Below are positions 1-10,226 of a stretch of 56,569 nucleotides of DNA, in pieces. Location of the stretch: NCBI GenBank assembly GCA_006503475.1, contig RSEH01000287.1, positions 1 through 56,569 of the forward strand. The letters run 5' to 3'. Origin of the DNA: Stentor roeselii. Its lineage: Eukaryota; Ciliophora; Heterotrichea; Heterotrichida; Stentoridae. Both the position numbers and the translations under genes were made by a program. Each line of letters starts with the position of its first letter. Position 1 is the stretch's first letter. The notes below the pieces were generated by a model. That model did not search any database. It worked only from the letters and a program-made list of their open reading frames with translations, and had not been told where the DNA came from.

Positions 1-129
1 CACCCTTACGCCCTAACACCCTCCCTCCCTCACTCCCTTACACCCTAACTCCCTAACACCCTAACACCCTCACTCCCTCACTCCCTAACACCCTAACTCC
101 CTAACACCCTAACACCCTAACACCCTAAG
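1..129. repeat. Telomere, 8-bp C-strand repeats at the chromosome's left end
   Basis: From base 3 the sequence reads as 15 consecutive 8-base units and then a partial unit ending near base 129, where unique sequence begins. Seven units are CCCTAACA. The others are variants: CCCTCACT three times, CCCTAACT twice, and CCCTTACG, CCCTCCCT and CCCTTACA once each. The C-rich strand reads inward from the left, as expected for the left end of a chromosome. CCCTAACA permutations are, to my knowledge, the telomere repeat of heterotrich ciliates such as Stentor and Blepharisma. The variation falls at unit positions 5, 6 and 8, while the CCCT core is kept. Confidence 0.93.
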
Positions 130-591
130 TAAATCTTCGATAATTGATTTTTTTTCCTCATTAAATATTATGGAAGGCCTTTGACGCTTAAGTTGTGTCA
201 TAAAGTAAGAAAAATCATTGAGGGAGAAAGTTGATGGTCAAGGGCGTTTGAAAGTTGAAAAAAATTTTAAGAGACTTAATTTTTAAAGTAACTTCAAATT
301 TCTATTTTTTCTTGATTTAGAATTTGCTTATTCTTTTTTTCGTTTTTATGTCTAGAAGAATGAAACCACTTCGTGTCTGAAAATCGAAGTATCTTGAGTT
401 TTTGAGAAGCACATCGATATAAAATTAAAACTTTTGCATGATAGATGAAGACCTCAGCTCTTGACTCTTTCTCGAAAACCTTGATGTAATGATATTCTAA
501 TAGAATTGAAATGTATTTTCAGTCCCAGATACTTCAATTATCTCTACTTTTTAGTCTTTAATTAGTAGCATCGAAGCTTCTGACCAAATAT
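130..591. other. Subtelomeric spacer, no gene seen
   Basis: This is AT-rich sequence between the telomere and the end of the WD40 pseudogene. I see no open frame of useful length, no repeat array and no RNA-like element. It probably holds the 3' flank of the decayed minus-strand gene. Confidence 0.6.
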
Positions 592-1559
592 TTAAACTTG
601 GATTGAAATGTCTGTTAAGCTGTAAATATTTGAATCATTTGTTTGAGTGAATCTTATACTTGTCTGAGGGTGTCGCCCAAGATCGAGGATTTTCACATCG
701 TCTAAATTATCCATGTTCCAGATAGCCACTTTGTACTTAAGCGAACCACTGGCCATCCTGGAGAATACTTGGAAATTGTATAAAAATTATCCCTGCTTCA
801 TTTCCTGTTAAAGTCCTCGAAGATTTTCCTTAATCAAAAGAATATAAATTTTTTCGGTTTGTCTACTGCAGAGAGCTAAAAACGAACCACTTTTAGAAAA
901 GACAATATTTTTTCTGAGCTATTGAATTCATTCACTGCTGAAATCATTTTATTATTAACTAGATTCCAAATTTCGGTCAAATTCTCTCAAACTACTAAGG
1001 CTGCATGAGTTAGTCTTGGAGATAGAATCAATTTTATTCAGGGTAATGCTCAATAAATTTTCGTAATTTTTTTTAGTTGCCAGAATATTTCTGTGTAATC
1101 TTTGAAAGAACTCACTAATTTCTTACCGTCAGGAGTTAAAATAACACATTATACCTATTTTTCATATCCTTTAACTATTTATTCTTCTTATTTTGTTTTA
1201 CATTACAAATTTTGATTCATCCTTTTCCACAGCCTGTAACTAGGAAATTTTCATCATTTGAGTAAGTTAATGAATTGATTTACTATCAACTAGCTTAAAT
1301 AAATCACAAGTGATTGACTTGATACCATCTAAATGTTCATAAGATTAAGAATCAATATTCTTTCAGGAATGTTTTCATTGAATTACTTTGTGTTTATAAA
1401 TTGGAATTGTGATTTTTTTGTTTATTATAAGTTTTGATATATTATTTGAAAATAAGAAGTTATTTTGGATAAAATTTTATTTTGTAAGTGTTTGAATTTT
1501 TATTGTTAAAAGATTTTCTAATATTCGTTTAGTGATCTAGGCGACTGATATTCGAACAT
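592..1559 (-). pseudogene. Decayed WD40-repeat protein gene, paralog of the neighbouring intact WD40 gene
   Basis: No single frame is open, but the minus strand translates into a chain of WD40 blades spread over all three frames. Recognisable pieces, 5' to 3', are an ATG at 1559 followed by YQSPRSL, then EHLDGIKSITC near 1330, SNDENFLVTGCGKG near 1260, a blade beginning TPDGKKLVSSFKDYTEIFWQL near 1135, then TEIWNLVNNKMISAV near 980, FSKSGSFLALCSRQTEKIYI near 900, and SGSLKYKVAIWNMDNLDD near 760 running to a TAA at 592-594. In-frame stops lie between and inside the blades, for example TAG soon after the start and TGA in place of the residue after GKG. The start matches the N-terminus of the intact gene at 2232 (YQLPRSL at the same position). 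At roughly 970 bp it is under half the length of that gene, so deletions are likely as well as point lesions. WD40 identity is clear; the exact limits are approximate. Confidence 0.72.
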
Positions 1560-2231
1560 TATTTATTGGATGGATTTACGATGATAAAGTTGTATAATCA
1601 ATAAAGTTAGAAATAATTGTCAAAAAGAACAAAAAACAAGGAGGTGAAGTAGATTAATTATGATAAATGAAAAAAGGCTAAGACGCACCCAGGTTTATCT
1701 AAAGCCATCTAAGCTAGCAAATCCAACAACGCTTTTCAAGTGGAATTACTGCAGGGATTTTTAATAAGGGACAGAAAAATCTAAATCAAGATTATTTCAT
1801 GAAAATGTTTGATTTGATTTTGCAGCAAATAAAAACGAACCAAATGAATCTAAAGCTTTCAGCATAAAGATAAAACCAATTATTCCAATAAAGACATTTT
1901 CTTAGACACCTATGTAGAAAACTAAATTTACTCTGAGACAGCCGCCAAAAAATATCACAAATTATAATAATATTCAATTCATTTTAGAAATAATCTTGAC
2001 AATTAAGGTTAGAGATTCATAAATAATAATTCTTTAAGTAAATCAAACATTTAAACCAGGTAAAATAAGATTATGCTGAGTTTGCATCAATATTCGAATT
2101 TAAGCCAAATTCAGAAATTAAGCACATCAGACTAAAGCTTAATGCTTTATTTTCTGATAATTTTCTTTCATTCTATTCAAATATCATCCAAACCAAAAAA
2201 TCCTAAAAATCTGGTAAACTAATATAAATAA
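1560..2231. promoter_or_regulatory. Spacer between head-to-head WD40 gene and WD40 pseudogene
   Basis: This 672-bp AT-rich stretch separates the start codons of two divergent WD40 paralogs, so it must hold the promoter of the intact gene at 2232 and the relic promoter of the decayed one. I cannot point to a convincing promoter element. It contains a 34-codon ORF (1660-1764, plus strand, rich in Lys and Arg) and a stretch at 1825-1960 that reads through with a few stops. Neither resembles anything I know, and both may be remnants or chance. Confidence 0.5.
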
Positions 2232-4571
2232 ATGTACCAATATCAGTTACCTAGATCACTAACCGCCTGTGATTCAAGACTGAAGATATCAGATACGCAA
2301 GTTCATCAAAATAATGCCCAACAAAGTTTATATCAAAAAATAAAAAACTCTCATAAAGAGCAACACGCATCAGACAGGACAATACTTAGACATATTCTTG
2401 TCAATCGTATCCTTTCAATGGCTGTATCGCCTTGTGGAGTATTCGTTGTATTTGGAGAGAAACAATCAATGCAAATCCTAAACATTCCCAAAAATAATTT
2501 AGAACCCTATCTAGAAACATCGAGTAATCTAAAGTCTCTGTATTTTTCACCAAATGGGCTCTATCTTCTATGTGGATATCAAAAATTTATAGAAATTATG
2601 AACTTTAAACAGAAAACTTTAAACTCAACAATACCGATGTCATTCGAAAAGTCTTATACAGCCATTTTCACTACAGATGGAAACTTTGTAGCATACCCAG
2701 AAAGGAAATCAATAATTTTCTGGAGTTTCTTGAATAAAAAAGAAGAATTCAGGCTAAACGAACATGAAAGTGCTGTGATGTCTATTGCTTGCTCTGCTGA
2801 TGGGAGGTTTATCATCAGTGGGTCGTCAGATGGTTCAATAATTTTATGGAATTATGAAACAAGAAGAAAAGAATTCAAATTATTCAGTAAACAAAAACAG
2901 ATATCACATGTGAAAATTTCAAATAACGGCATGTATGCTGCAAGTGTTTTTAAATTAACCGTAACAGTTTGGAACCTTGATTTAAGAAGCGAAGTGTTTT
3001 CTTTGAAGTTTGAAGAAAAAATTTATTCTTTCCCATTTTCACCTGATAATCAAACCCTAGCGATTGCAAGTAGAGATAATATAAAAATTTTAAACATCAA
3101 GAATAAAAATATAGAAAAAATACTTAATGATAATAGATTTGGATCTCAAATAAATTTCACTCCTGATGGAAAGATTTTGATTGGAAGTGAAATATGTCTT
3201 TGGAAAATATGTAGTGTACCTAAACAAATTATTTATTTTCATAATTTAGATGATGAAGATATTAAAAATGTTTTAGTTACAGACAATCGAAAATATGTTG
3301 GACTGACCAGTTATTCTCAAGGTTTGAAAATTTTTAACATTGAAAAAGAAAAAATAGAGTTTTTTTTTCGTGAAATTAAACAAATAATTCATTATGTTCA
3401 GGTTTCTGTAGATGGTAATCATTTGCTTACTGTTGGAGAAGGAAAATTAAGGATTTTTAACTTGAAAACAAATGAACTTATTTTTAGAATTTATTGCATT
3501 CGAACACCATTTAATAAATTTTATAATATATCAAAGGATTTCTCTCTTCTTGTTGTTTTTAGCAGTTTCAATCGTTTAACTGTCTGGAATATAATGAAAA
3601 ATTACAAAATTTTTGAATTTGAAACAGAAAATCGCTTGAATTCAGTTGCTTCATTTTCTAATGATTGCGGGTATGTCGCGTTCGGATTTGAAGATGGACA
3701 TATTGGAGTCTGGAATATTGATGGTAAACGTGAAGAGTATAGTTTGATTGGAGTGTTTCGAAATATTAGAGGCATATATTTTACAAAGGACGATCAGTCA
3801 ATAATTACTGTTGGACATAATGGTTTCCAATTTATGACCAGCGTATGTAATATTTTTTCTCTAATAATAGAATCTACTATTATTGGATATAGAAATATAT
3901 GGATTAATGAATATTATATAATTACTGATGGACTCAACATGTTAAATTTTTGGAATATCAAAGGAAAATTTAACGAATTCAGCATTTATTGTGAATCTAT
4001 ACCTAATAAAATTTTATATGATGGCAAGCGTTTGTCACTATTTTATAGAAACAATTGTGATATCTTTAAAATACAGGAATATAATAAAATAAAATGCAAT
4101 TATAACTCGAAATTATATGTTCCTATAAGTTTTTCGAAGAATAAAAAATATGCTGTTAGTGGAAATGAAAAGGTTTTAAATTTGTGGGATGTTGATAAAG
4201 AAAAAGAAATTTTAAGTTTCAAGGCTCATAAGAATTGGATAAGAACTCTTTGTTTTTCTCATGATAATAAAAATATTCTTAGTGGAGATGATGATGGTTG
4301 TTTAAAAATTTGGGATTTGAATGGAAAAGAAATTCAATGTTTTAAAGGCCATTCGAGCTGGGTTGTCACTGCAGCTTTTTCTAAAGATGATAGATTCGTT
4401 GTGAGTGGGTCAAATGATAGAATTGTTTTATTGTGGGAAGTAGAAAGTAATGGAAAATTGAAAACTTTTGAAGTATTTGAGCAAGCGATACAATTATTGT
4501 CTTTCACAAGTAGTGGAAAATTTATTGTAGTTCAGCCAGTTGAAGGAGATTTAAGAGTTTTAAAGGTTTAG
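2232..4571 (+). CDS. WD40-repeat protein, 779 aa, intact
   Basis: This single uninterrupted ORF runs from ATG to TAG and is made almost entirely of WD40 blades, so it should fold into one or two beta-propellers that serve as a protein-binding scaffold. The clearest blades are near residues 178-215 (HESAVMSIACSADGRF, then SGSSDGSIILWN), 663-700 (HKNWIRTLCFSHDNKN, then GDDDGCLKIWDLNG) and 703-745 (GHSSWVVTAAFSKDDRF, then SGSNDRIVLLWEVES). Many middle blades are degenerate and keep only a terminal WN or similar dipeptide. About 60 N-terminal residues are polar and have no recognisable domain. There is no signal peptide or membrane segment, so the protein is probably cytoplasmic or nuclear. No catalytic or WD40-associated partner domain is visible, so the partner cannot be named. 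Its decayed paralog lies head-to-head upstream. Confidence 0.88.
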   Translation: MYQYQLPRSLTACDSRLKISDTQVHQNNAQQSLYQKIKNSHKEQHASDRTILRHILVNRILSMAVSPCGVFVVFGEKQSMQILNIPKNNLEPYLETSSNLKSLYFSPNGLYLLCGYQKFIEIMNFKQKTLNSTIPMSFEKSYTAIFTTDGNFVAYPERKSIIFWSFLNKKEEFRLNEHESAVMSIACSADGRFIISGSSDGSIILWNYETRRKEFKLFSKQKQISHVKISNNGMYAASVFKLTVTVWNLDLRSEVFSLKFEEKIYSFPFSPDNQTLAIASRDNIKILNIKNKNIEKILNDNRFGSQINFTPDGKILIGSEICLWKICSVPKQIIYFHNLDDEDIKNVLVTDNRKYVGLTSYSQGLKIFNIEKEKIEFFFREIKQIIHYVQVSVDGNHLLTVGEGKLRIFNLKTNELIFRIYCIRTPFNKFYNISKDFSLLVVFSSFNRLTVWNIMKNYKIFEFETENRLNSVASFSNDCGYVAFGFEDGHIGVWNIDGKREEYSLIGVFRNIRGIYFTKDDQSIITVGHNGFQFMTSVCNIFSLIIESTIIGYRNIWINEYYIITDGLNMLNFWNIKGKFNEFSIYCESIPNKILYDGKRLSLFYRNNCDIFKIQEYNKIKCNYNSKLYVPISFSKNKKYAVSGNEKVLNLWDVDKEKEILSFKAHKNWIRTLCFSHDNKNILSGDDDGCLKIWDLNGKEIQCFKGHSSWVVTAAFSKDDRFVVSGSNDRIVLLWEVESNGKLKTFEVFEQAIQLLSFTSSGKFIVVQPVEGDLRVLKV

Positions 4572-4880
4572 AATAATTAAATTTTATTTACTTGATAAGA
4601 AAATTTCTTTGGAAGGGTTAAGAACTTTTTATAACAAGATAGCACTATTCTATTATTTAGCTTATGGATAAACTTTAATAAAATTTATTGTAAATGATAT
4701 CTGTTTAGTTAGTTGCATTCGTTAAATTGCAGATTTTCGGGAAATATTGGCACATTTAAAATAAATTTTAAAAAATTAACTCTTTAAATGAATAAGATAT
4801 AGTCATTTGATTTATTATAATTAAAAAGACTGATTAATCTTTGGGTTATAATTTCCAAACACTACAGAATATATAAGTGA
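4572..4880. other. AT-rich 3' spacer of the WD40 gene
   Basis: This 309-bp AT-rich stretch follows the TAG of the WD40 gene. I see no ORF, repeat or RNA-like structure in it. It should contain the 3' end of the WD40 transcript. Confidence 0.55.
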
Positions 4881-5156
4881 TTATTTGGTTAAAGTTATTA
4901 GATCTTCGTCTTCAAAATCGCGAAAAGTAATTGATAGGGTCCTTAGACCGATATGAGCCATTTCTATTTGTGAATTTAAGAACTGGCTTCTATTCACATT
5001 ATTGGATGGGTGAAGATTCAATTCAAGATCCAGAAGTTGAACACAAAACTTTTCAATGAAATCAGGGACGCAGATGATATTCACTCTAAACCCTTCATCT
5101 TTTTTTATCACAATGCTTGACTTTTTCCTGACTGATCTTAAAGGATTGATTTTCAC
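4881..5156 (-). CDS. Unassigned small ORF or gene fragment
   Basis: This is a 91-codon open frame on the minus strand. The frame is open a few codons further upstream but has no ATG: the first usable codon is GTG, and a stop lies about six codons before it. The translation is of ordinary composition, with a basic start (RSVRKK) and an acidic stretch near the end (FRDFEDEDL), and looks more protein-like than chance ORFs in this AT-rich DNA. I do not recognise it. Because it lacks a start and sits among pseudogenes, it is most likely an exon-sized relic of a decayed gene, but a real gene with an upstream exon is not excluded. Confidence 0.25.
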   Translation of the reverse strand: MKINPLRSVRKKSSIVIKKDEGFRVNIICVPDFIEKFCVQLLDLELNLHPSNNVNRSQFLNSQIEMAHIGLRTLSITFRDFEDEDLITLTK

Positions 5157-5663
5157 GATTCGAGCACCTTTTTCTTAGAGTTTCAAATACTCTTCATGTT
5201 ATAGTCAATATTCATTGATTGAAAAATAAAGTTTCCAAAAAAACCCCATTAGCATTTTGGGCTCTATTTAAATATTTAATTATTTTCAAGTTCTTTGAAA
5301 ATTTGAAGCAGAATCGTTTCTACCTTCAAACTTAAAGTTTATCTACTAGACTTTTATAATTATGCTAAGAATCAGAAAAAGTTAAAAAAATGTTTATAAT
5401 CAGTGCTCAAAGTAATAAGATCTGTAGTTTTGAATGTGTTTTTTAACCGAAGTATCCCTAAAAGATTTGAACCTCTTTATAAACATGAGGCATTGAAATG
5501 GACTTAAGTTCCTCTGATTTGATACTAGTTGATATTTTAAATGATAAATTAATAGATATTCAATCAGGCAAATGCTAAAATAAATTTGTATAACTATTAC
5601 AATTCTTTACTAGGAAAAATATTTAACCTTATTATTCTTTCATAATCAACATTCAACTAGATA
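5157..5663. other. AT-rich spacer, no gene seen
   Basis: This 507-bp low-complexity AT-rich region lies between the small minus-strand ORF and the lysozyme pseudogene. I found no open frame, repeat or RNA-like element. The rightmost part would hold the relic promoter of the lysozyme gene. Confidence 0.5.
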
Positions 5664-6279
5664 ATGATCGGTTTATTTTATCTTCTTTAATCACTAAAAG
5701 AATCTGAATCAACTCTAAGAGTCGACGTCTCTCAACTAACAACTGTTTTTCATGCATTTATTCTTCAGGATATATACTTGCCTCAGTCCGAGGCCATCAA
5801 AGCTCAGGCCGAGTTGACCCAAATGTAGTGGCAAACATTCAAGAGGCTAGATCAGGCGGAATATCTAATGTAGATGTTTATTTATTTCCCTATATTTCCT
5901 GCGGCAATCCATCTGTGCAGGCTTCTAATCTAGTAACTGCAATTAAAGGACAGAACTACGGAATTATTAGAGTTAATGTTGAAGTTTATACCTGGAGCAC
6001 ATCTTTGACTTCCAATCAAGCTTTTATCTTGAGTATTATTAATCAGCTCAAGGCCTTGTGGCAAACTGTGGAAATTTACACTAGTTATTATAACTGGCAA
6101 GCTATTGTGGGGATTAATTGGACAGGACGCTCTGGGTTGTCTTTGTGGTATGCTCATTAGATAGCAATCTATCTTTTAGTGACTTTTTGCTATTTGGAGG
6201 GTGGAAAACACTGAATATCAAACAGTATGCTGGGGATTAATTGGTTTGTGGAGCTAGTGTTGACCTAAATTACTATTAG
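5664..6279 (+). pseudogene. GH25-type lysozyme pseudogene
   Basis: Read across frames, this is an almost full-length glycoside hydrolase family 25 lysozyme of the type found in animals and protists, which cleaves peptidoglycan and is normally secreted or phagosomal. Pieces in order are a hydrophobic start (ATG at 5664), VDVSQLTTV at 5721, GYILASVRGHQSSGRVDPN at 5768, NIQEARSGGISNVDVYLFP at 5834, YTSYYNWQ near 6090, LWYAH near 6145, FGGW near 6195, and CGASVDLNYY ending at a TAG at 6277-6279. Four lesions break it: TAA at 5688-5690, a one-base loss in the T run at 5746-5750, a one-base loss just after the LWYAH codons (6155-6160), and TAA at 6238-6240. The usual catalytic Asp-x-Glu pair is changed to Asn-x-Glu (VNVE). 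The longest open piece (5828-6160) begins only at GTG. No 15- or 16-nt intron repairs the frame, so I call this a pseudogene. Confidence 0.85.
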
Positions 6280-6901
6280 CTAGACTAATGATTAATCTTC
6301 TTAAGATTTAAAAAGATTCATCTTCAAATTAGTATGAAAGTAATTCACTAAGCATAAGTAATTATCGTTCAAGTTTGAGGATTATTTTATACTTAAATAT
6401 TACGAAAACTTAAAGTTATGAAAAAATTTTATAAGATGACTGATTGATCCTAAAAAATAATTGCTCGTAGAAATGATGAAGCTCACAATGATTAGTTTAT
6501 TGATCAAATTGTGTATATGGAATAATTACAATTTTTTTATGTTTTAAAAATTATCTTACTATGCTAATTTTGATTCTTAAATTCTGTATAAAATTGAATA
6601 CCTTTATCTCAAAATTTGTAAAATCATCATATTATAGGATCAGTATTGTAAAATAAAATTGAATAAAATGGTAAATTATTTATAAGCTAAGAATAAATCA
6701 TTTTTGAATCCAAAATTTAGAAAATGTACAATTTCTTTCGAAAAATCTCAAGATAAAAGTTACTTAAACCTCCAGGATATCTAAACTAATAACAGCAGAG
6801 GTATGCCTTAACATCCTTTCATCAAAATTTCAGAAAATCTAAAAATCTAAAAGTCGAAAATTTAAATTTCCTAATCAATTAATTAATTTCGACCGTAAAT
6901 A
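6280..6901. other. AT-rich spacer, no gene seen
   Basis: This is 622 bp of AT-rich DNA between two plus-strand pseudogenes. No ORF, repeat or RNA-like element is recognisable. The right end is presumably the former promoter of the receptor-like gene. Confidence 0.5.
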
Positions 6902-9900
6902 ATGAAGAGATTTTTTATGCTGATCGCTATGTCTTTGGCTTTCGATGCAGACAAAATACTAGTGATTTACAGTGATGAGACATCTGAGATACTCTTATCT
7001 AAATTCGATGATTTCAGCTCAAAACAAAATGTCCAAGAAGCTGATAATTTCCCTGAATTAGACTTAGCTCTGATAATTGACATCACTGAAAACTCAATGT
7101 TTTTACCGATTTTGGAATCAATTTCAGAGCGATATAAGGTACTTTACATTAAGATTTCCAAGGATTGTGAATCATGCTATTCAAGCCGCAGATTCTTAAC
7201 CCTTTCTCCAATTCAAATCGAAATAAAAAAATGAATTCATTAGTAAGCTATTTTGGGTGGAACTCAGTTATATTGATATCAAGTAGCGACCCAGAATCCA
7301 TTTCTTACTCAAAAACTCTAAAAAAATCACTTCACTTAGATTCAAATCATTACATCGTGAAAGAAACTTCAAATCCTCAGTATTTATCGAAAATAGAGGA
7401 AAAAATTGTTAAATCTCAGGAATTCGAAATTTTATAATTCTGGGACTGCAGAATTTGCGAAACTCTTTCAAGAAACATAAAAAAATACTAAAGCAAATAA
7501 AACGAATTTCAGCTTTTTGTACTCAAGTAAGTTAACAAGTGAAGTCTATTTCAAAATTCTTTGATCTTCTCTCAGAGAGGAACAATTGAAGCAGCAAGTT
7601 TAGATGACTTGAAGTTTATAGCTTCGAATTTGACGGCCCAGGAGTTTTTTAATAGTTCAAGAGAAGATTTTTTGAAGAGATGCAGATTTCATTCTTGCTC
7701 TAGTCATTTTGAATTGCTACTCATCACTGATTCAGGAAAAAAGAAGGTCGCTTTGTTGGAGAAAATATTGAAATAATAGACTCTGAATTTTTAAAGAACT
7801 TTCAACAAAAAGAATCTACTCAAATTTTGTTGTTTATGGCAAATCGAACTAGTGAAGGGGCTGATTCGTATATTCCTGCAGCTACTTGGTATTATAATGG
7901 AGCTTCTCTGGCTATAAATGAGATTAACCAGGGCCATAGCATTCAAGAGTTCAAATACGCAGTGAAAGAAACAGATTGCGGAAATTTAATCATGAATTTG
8001 ACTTTCTCATATGAGTGTTTGAAAAACCTCTCAGCTTTAGCTCACTTGCTTATATGACAAGTGTCAATTATATCGGAGCCCATTCAAATTTAATAACTTT
8101 GAGAAAATTGAACACATCTGTAGTCCAAATATCACCATTGGCTTCAGATTCAATTCTCAATGAACAGAAATTAAACCAAGAATATCTCACTCTTGCAGCA
8201 AGTTATCAAGAGTATCATCTTAGTGGCCCTTCACTTCTCGTTAAAAACTTCAATTGGAAGAAGATCATTGTTTTCAGTAGTGAAAATTACTTAGTGGTGT
8301 ACGACGGTATCACTAATTTGATAAAAACAAGTGGGGAACAAATAGTAAATCCTAAAGAACTTGCAATATTCCCAACAAATTATTCAAAGAATGACTTCGA
8401 GAAGTACAAAGAGTTCTTCTTATTTGCTCGTAGAAGTAAATGTAAGATATTTATAATTGCTTCAAATAACAATGGCCTAATCCTCGAAGGACTTTATGAT
8501 GTTGGTTACCGTAAAGGTGAATTTGTTTCAATTTGGTTTCATTTTACCTACAGTTTATTGCTGACAACGAAGGTCGAGGATTCAGTGCTGAAGAAATATA
8601 AAGAACTACTGCCTGGGAATTTAGTAGGAAGTTATTTGGAATGGAACGGAAAAAAAGGTAAAACAATAAAAAAAACATTAGAAAAGTCGAATAGTGACCC
8701 AACTTTCATGTGCATTTCTTATGATACGTTTTCGGCAATTCATAATTCAGTCAAACACTTGATGAGTATTGGAGAGGACTATGAAGATCAAGATATTCTC
8801 AATAAGGAAATCAGGAAGCAAAGGTTTGAAGGCTGCCTTGGGTCTGTTTATTTCACGCCTGGCGATAATCACAGGTCAGGAGTTCTTTACATGTTCAAAC
8901 AAGTTGTGTTGAATGAAACAACGAATGAACTTGAACTTATGGACCTTGTCATTACTAATAGATATGCCCTTAGAACTACAATATTTGTGAATCAACCTCG
9001 TTGGAGTGAAACTTCTTCAACTCCTTCGAACTTCTTTGATTATGGGGTCTGTGGATTCTACCCCAAAGAAATTAAAGCTTCTAAAGGAGGGAGATTAGTG
9101 ATTTACACCCTAGGCTGTTTACTTCTGCTGAATTCTTTAATTTTTTCTTTTATTTCTTGGAGACAATTCAGGTTTGATCAGTCAGATTTCAAAGAGAATG
9201 AATACATCGCTTTGCCAGATATTATTGTGTTTGTGTTTTTATTACTTGAGTTTTTTCAGTTTATTAGTCTTGAACCTTAACACGGCATCTTCAGCGAAAC
9301 TTTGAATAAGTTCAACCTCCTCATCGGCTTCAGAATCCAGGATTATTTCAATATTGAATTCGAGAACTTCTGGAAGTTTTACAATTTTTTTAATTACTTT
9401 CACAGCTTTTTACATTCTCTGCACATTTTCACTGTTTTTAAAATCCTACAAGAAAGTAAAAATCAATGATCAACTTGTAGATGCTATTAAAATTGTTGGA
9501 GTTGTTTATGGAAATTTGCTTTATATGCCTGTGATTTACTTGCTCTTCGACATAATAAACTGTCCAAACGGGATTAATAACTCTCTGACCACTTCATTTC
9601 TAGAAAGAGACTGCACCAGTTTTTGTTACCAGGAGAAACACATGATTTATGCGATATTGGGAGTAATTTTTTTATTTTTATTCAATTCAGTCTCAACTTT
9701 TGCCAGGCCTTATTGGGAGATAATATTTGATGAAAGCAACTTAAGAACTACTGTAGCTTATTCTTCATCTCTTAGTTTCTTTCAGGTGGCTTTAGTTGTG
9801 CTAAAGAAAACTGTGCAAATTCAGGACTCATTTTCTTTTGGGTTCGTCATGAGTGCTTCTATTGCTGGGTTTTCAGTATTTACTACTTTTAGACCTGCTT

Positions 9901-10226
9901 ATAATCTTAAAAAGGTAAAAATTTTTCAAGTCACTGTTCTTGCAATTAGCAGCTGGAGTACTTTTATGTCTACTCTTTATGCTTGGGTCGGAAGTGGTGA
10001 AGAGTTTTTCTTGATTTGTTATTTGGGAATGGGAATTTTAGCTGTGATTGGAGTTTTTTGTTCTTCGAAAGTCAATCAGAAAGGATTTAAAGATGATAAA
10101 GGTCTTTCTATTAGCACATTAATTAAGTTTCAGTTACATAAGGATAGCAATATTTTGTTCATGGATTCTGTCTTTGAAAATCGGAAAATCTTTGAGTTTC
10201 ACTTTGAGAGTGAGAAAAAAAAATAG
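6902..10226 (+). pseudogene. Receptor-like pseudogene: type I PBP-like ligand-binding domains plus polytopic membrane region
   Basis: The gene opens with an ATG and a signal peptide (MKRFFMLIAMSLAF), followed by weak type I periplasmic-binding-protein-like sequence with a typical YFGWNSVILIS strand (about 7240). A second, clearer ligand-binding module starts near 7820 (NRTSEGADSYIPAATWYYNG, then AINEIN) and runs through QISPLASDS and NWKKIIVFSS to about 9000. From about 9095 several membrane helices follow, giving the layout of a class C GPCR-like or related ciliate receptor. The open pieces lie in different frames. Breaks include a one-base loss in the A run 7225-7231, stops and shifts at 7435-7570, another near 7737-7742, a shift near 8017-8033, TAA at 9278-9280, and an extra base in the T run 9385-9391. 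The last two open pieces (8015-9280 and 9354-10226) are long, so decay is recent. Some homopolymer lesions could be assembly errors, but not all. The ligand is unknown. Confidence 0.75.

Noticed and set aside
592-1559. TGA read as tryptophan to rescue the WD40 relic
   Set aside because: TAG stops and frame changes remain, and none of the intact long genes here uses TGA as a sense codon.
1792-1977. A 61-codon minus-strand ORF in the WD40 spacer
   Set aside because: It is rich in Ile, Phe, Cys and Trp, as expected from chance translation of AT-rich DNA, and has no supporting feature.
6145-6160. A 16-base GT...AG segment in the lysozyme relic that could be an intron
   Set aside because: It would remove the conserved WYAH motif and leaves the next frame change unexplained; a one-base loss fits better.
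9278-9354. A natural stop at 9280 giving a short soluble-type receptor, with a second gene starting at 9354
   Set aside because: The same frame continues past the TAA with sensible sequence (GIFSETLNKF...), and the second piece joins it after one base in a T run, so this is one broken gene.
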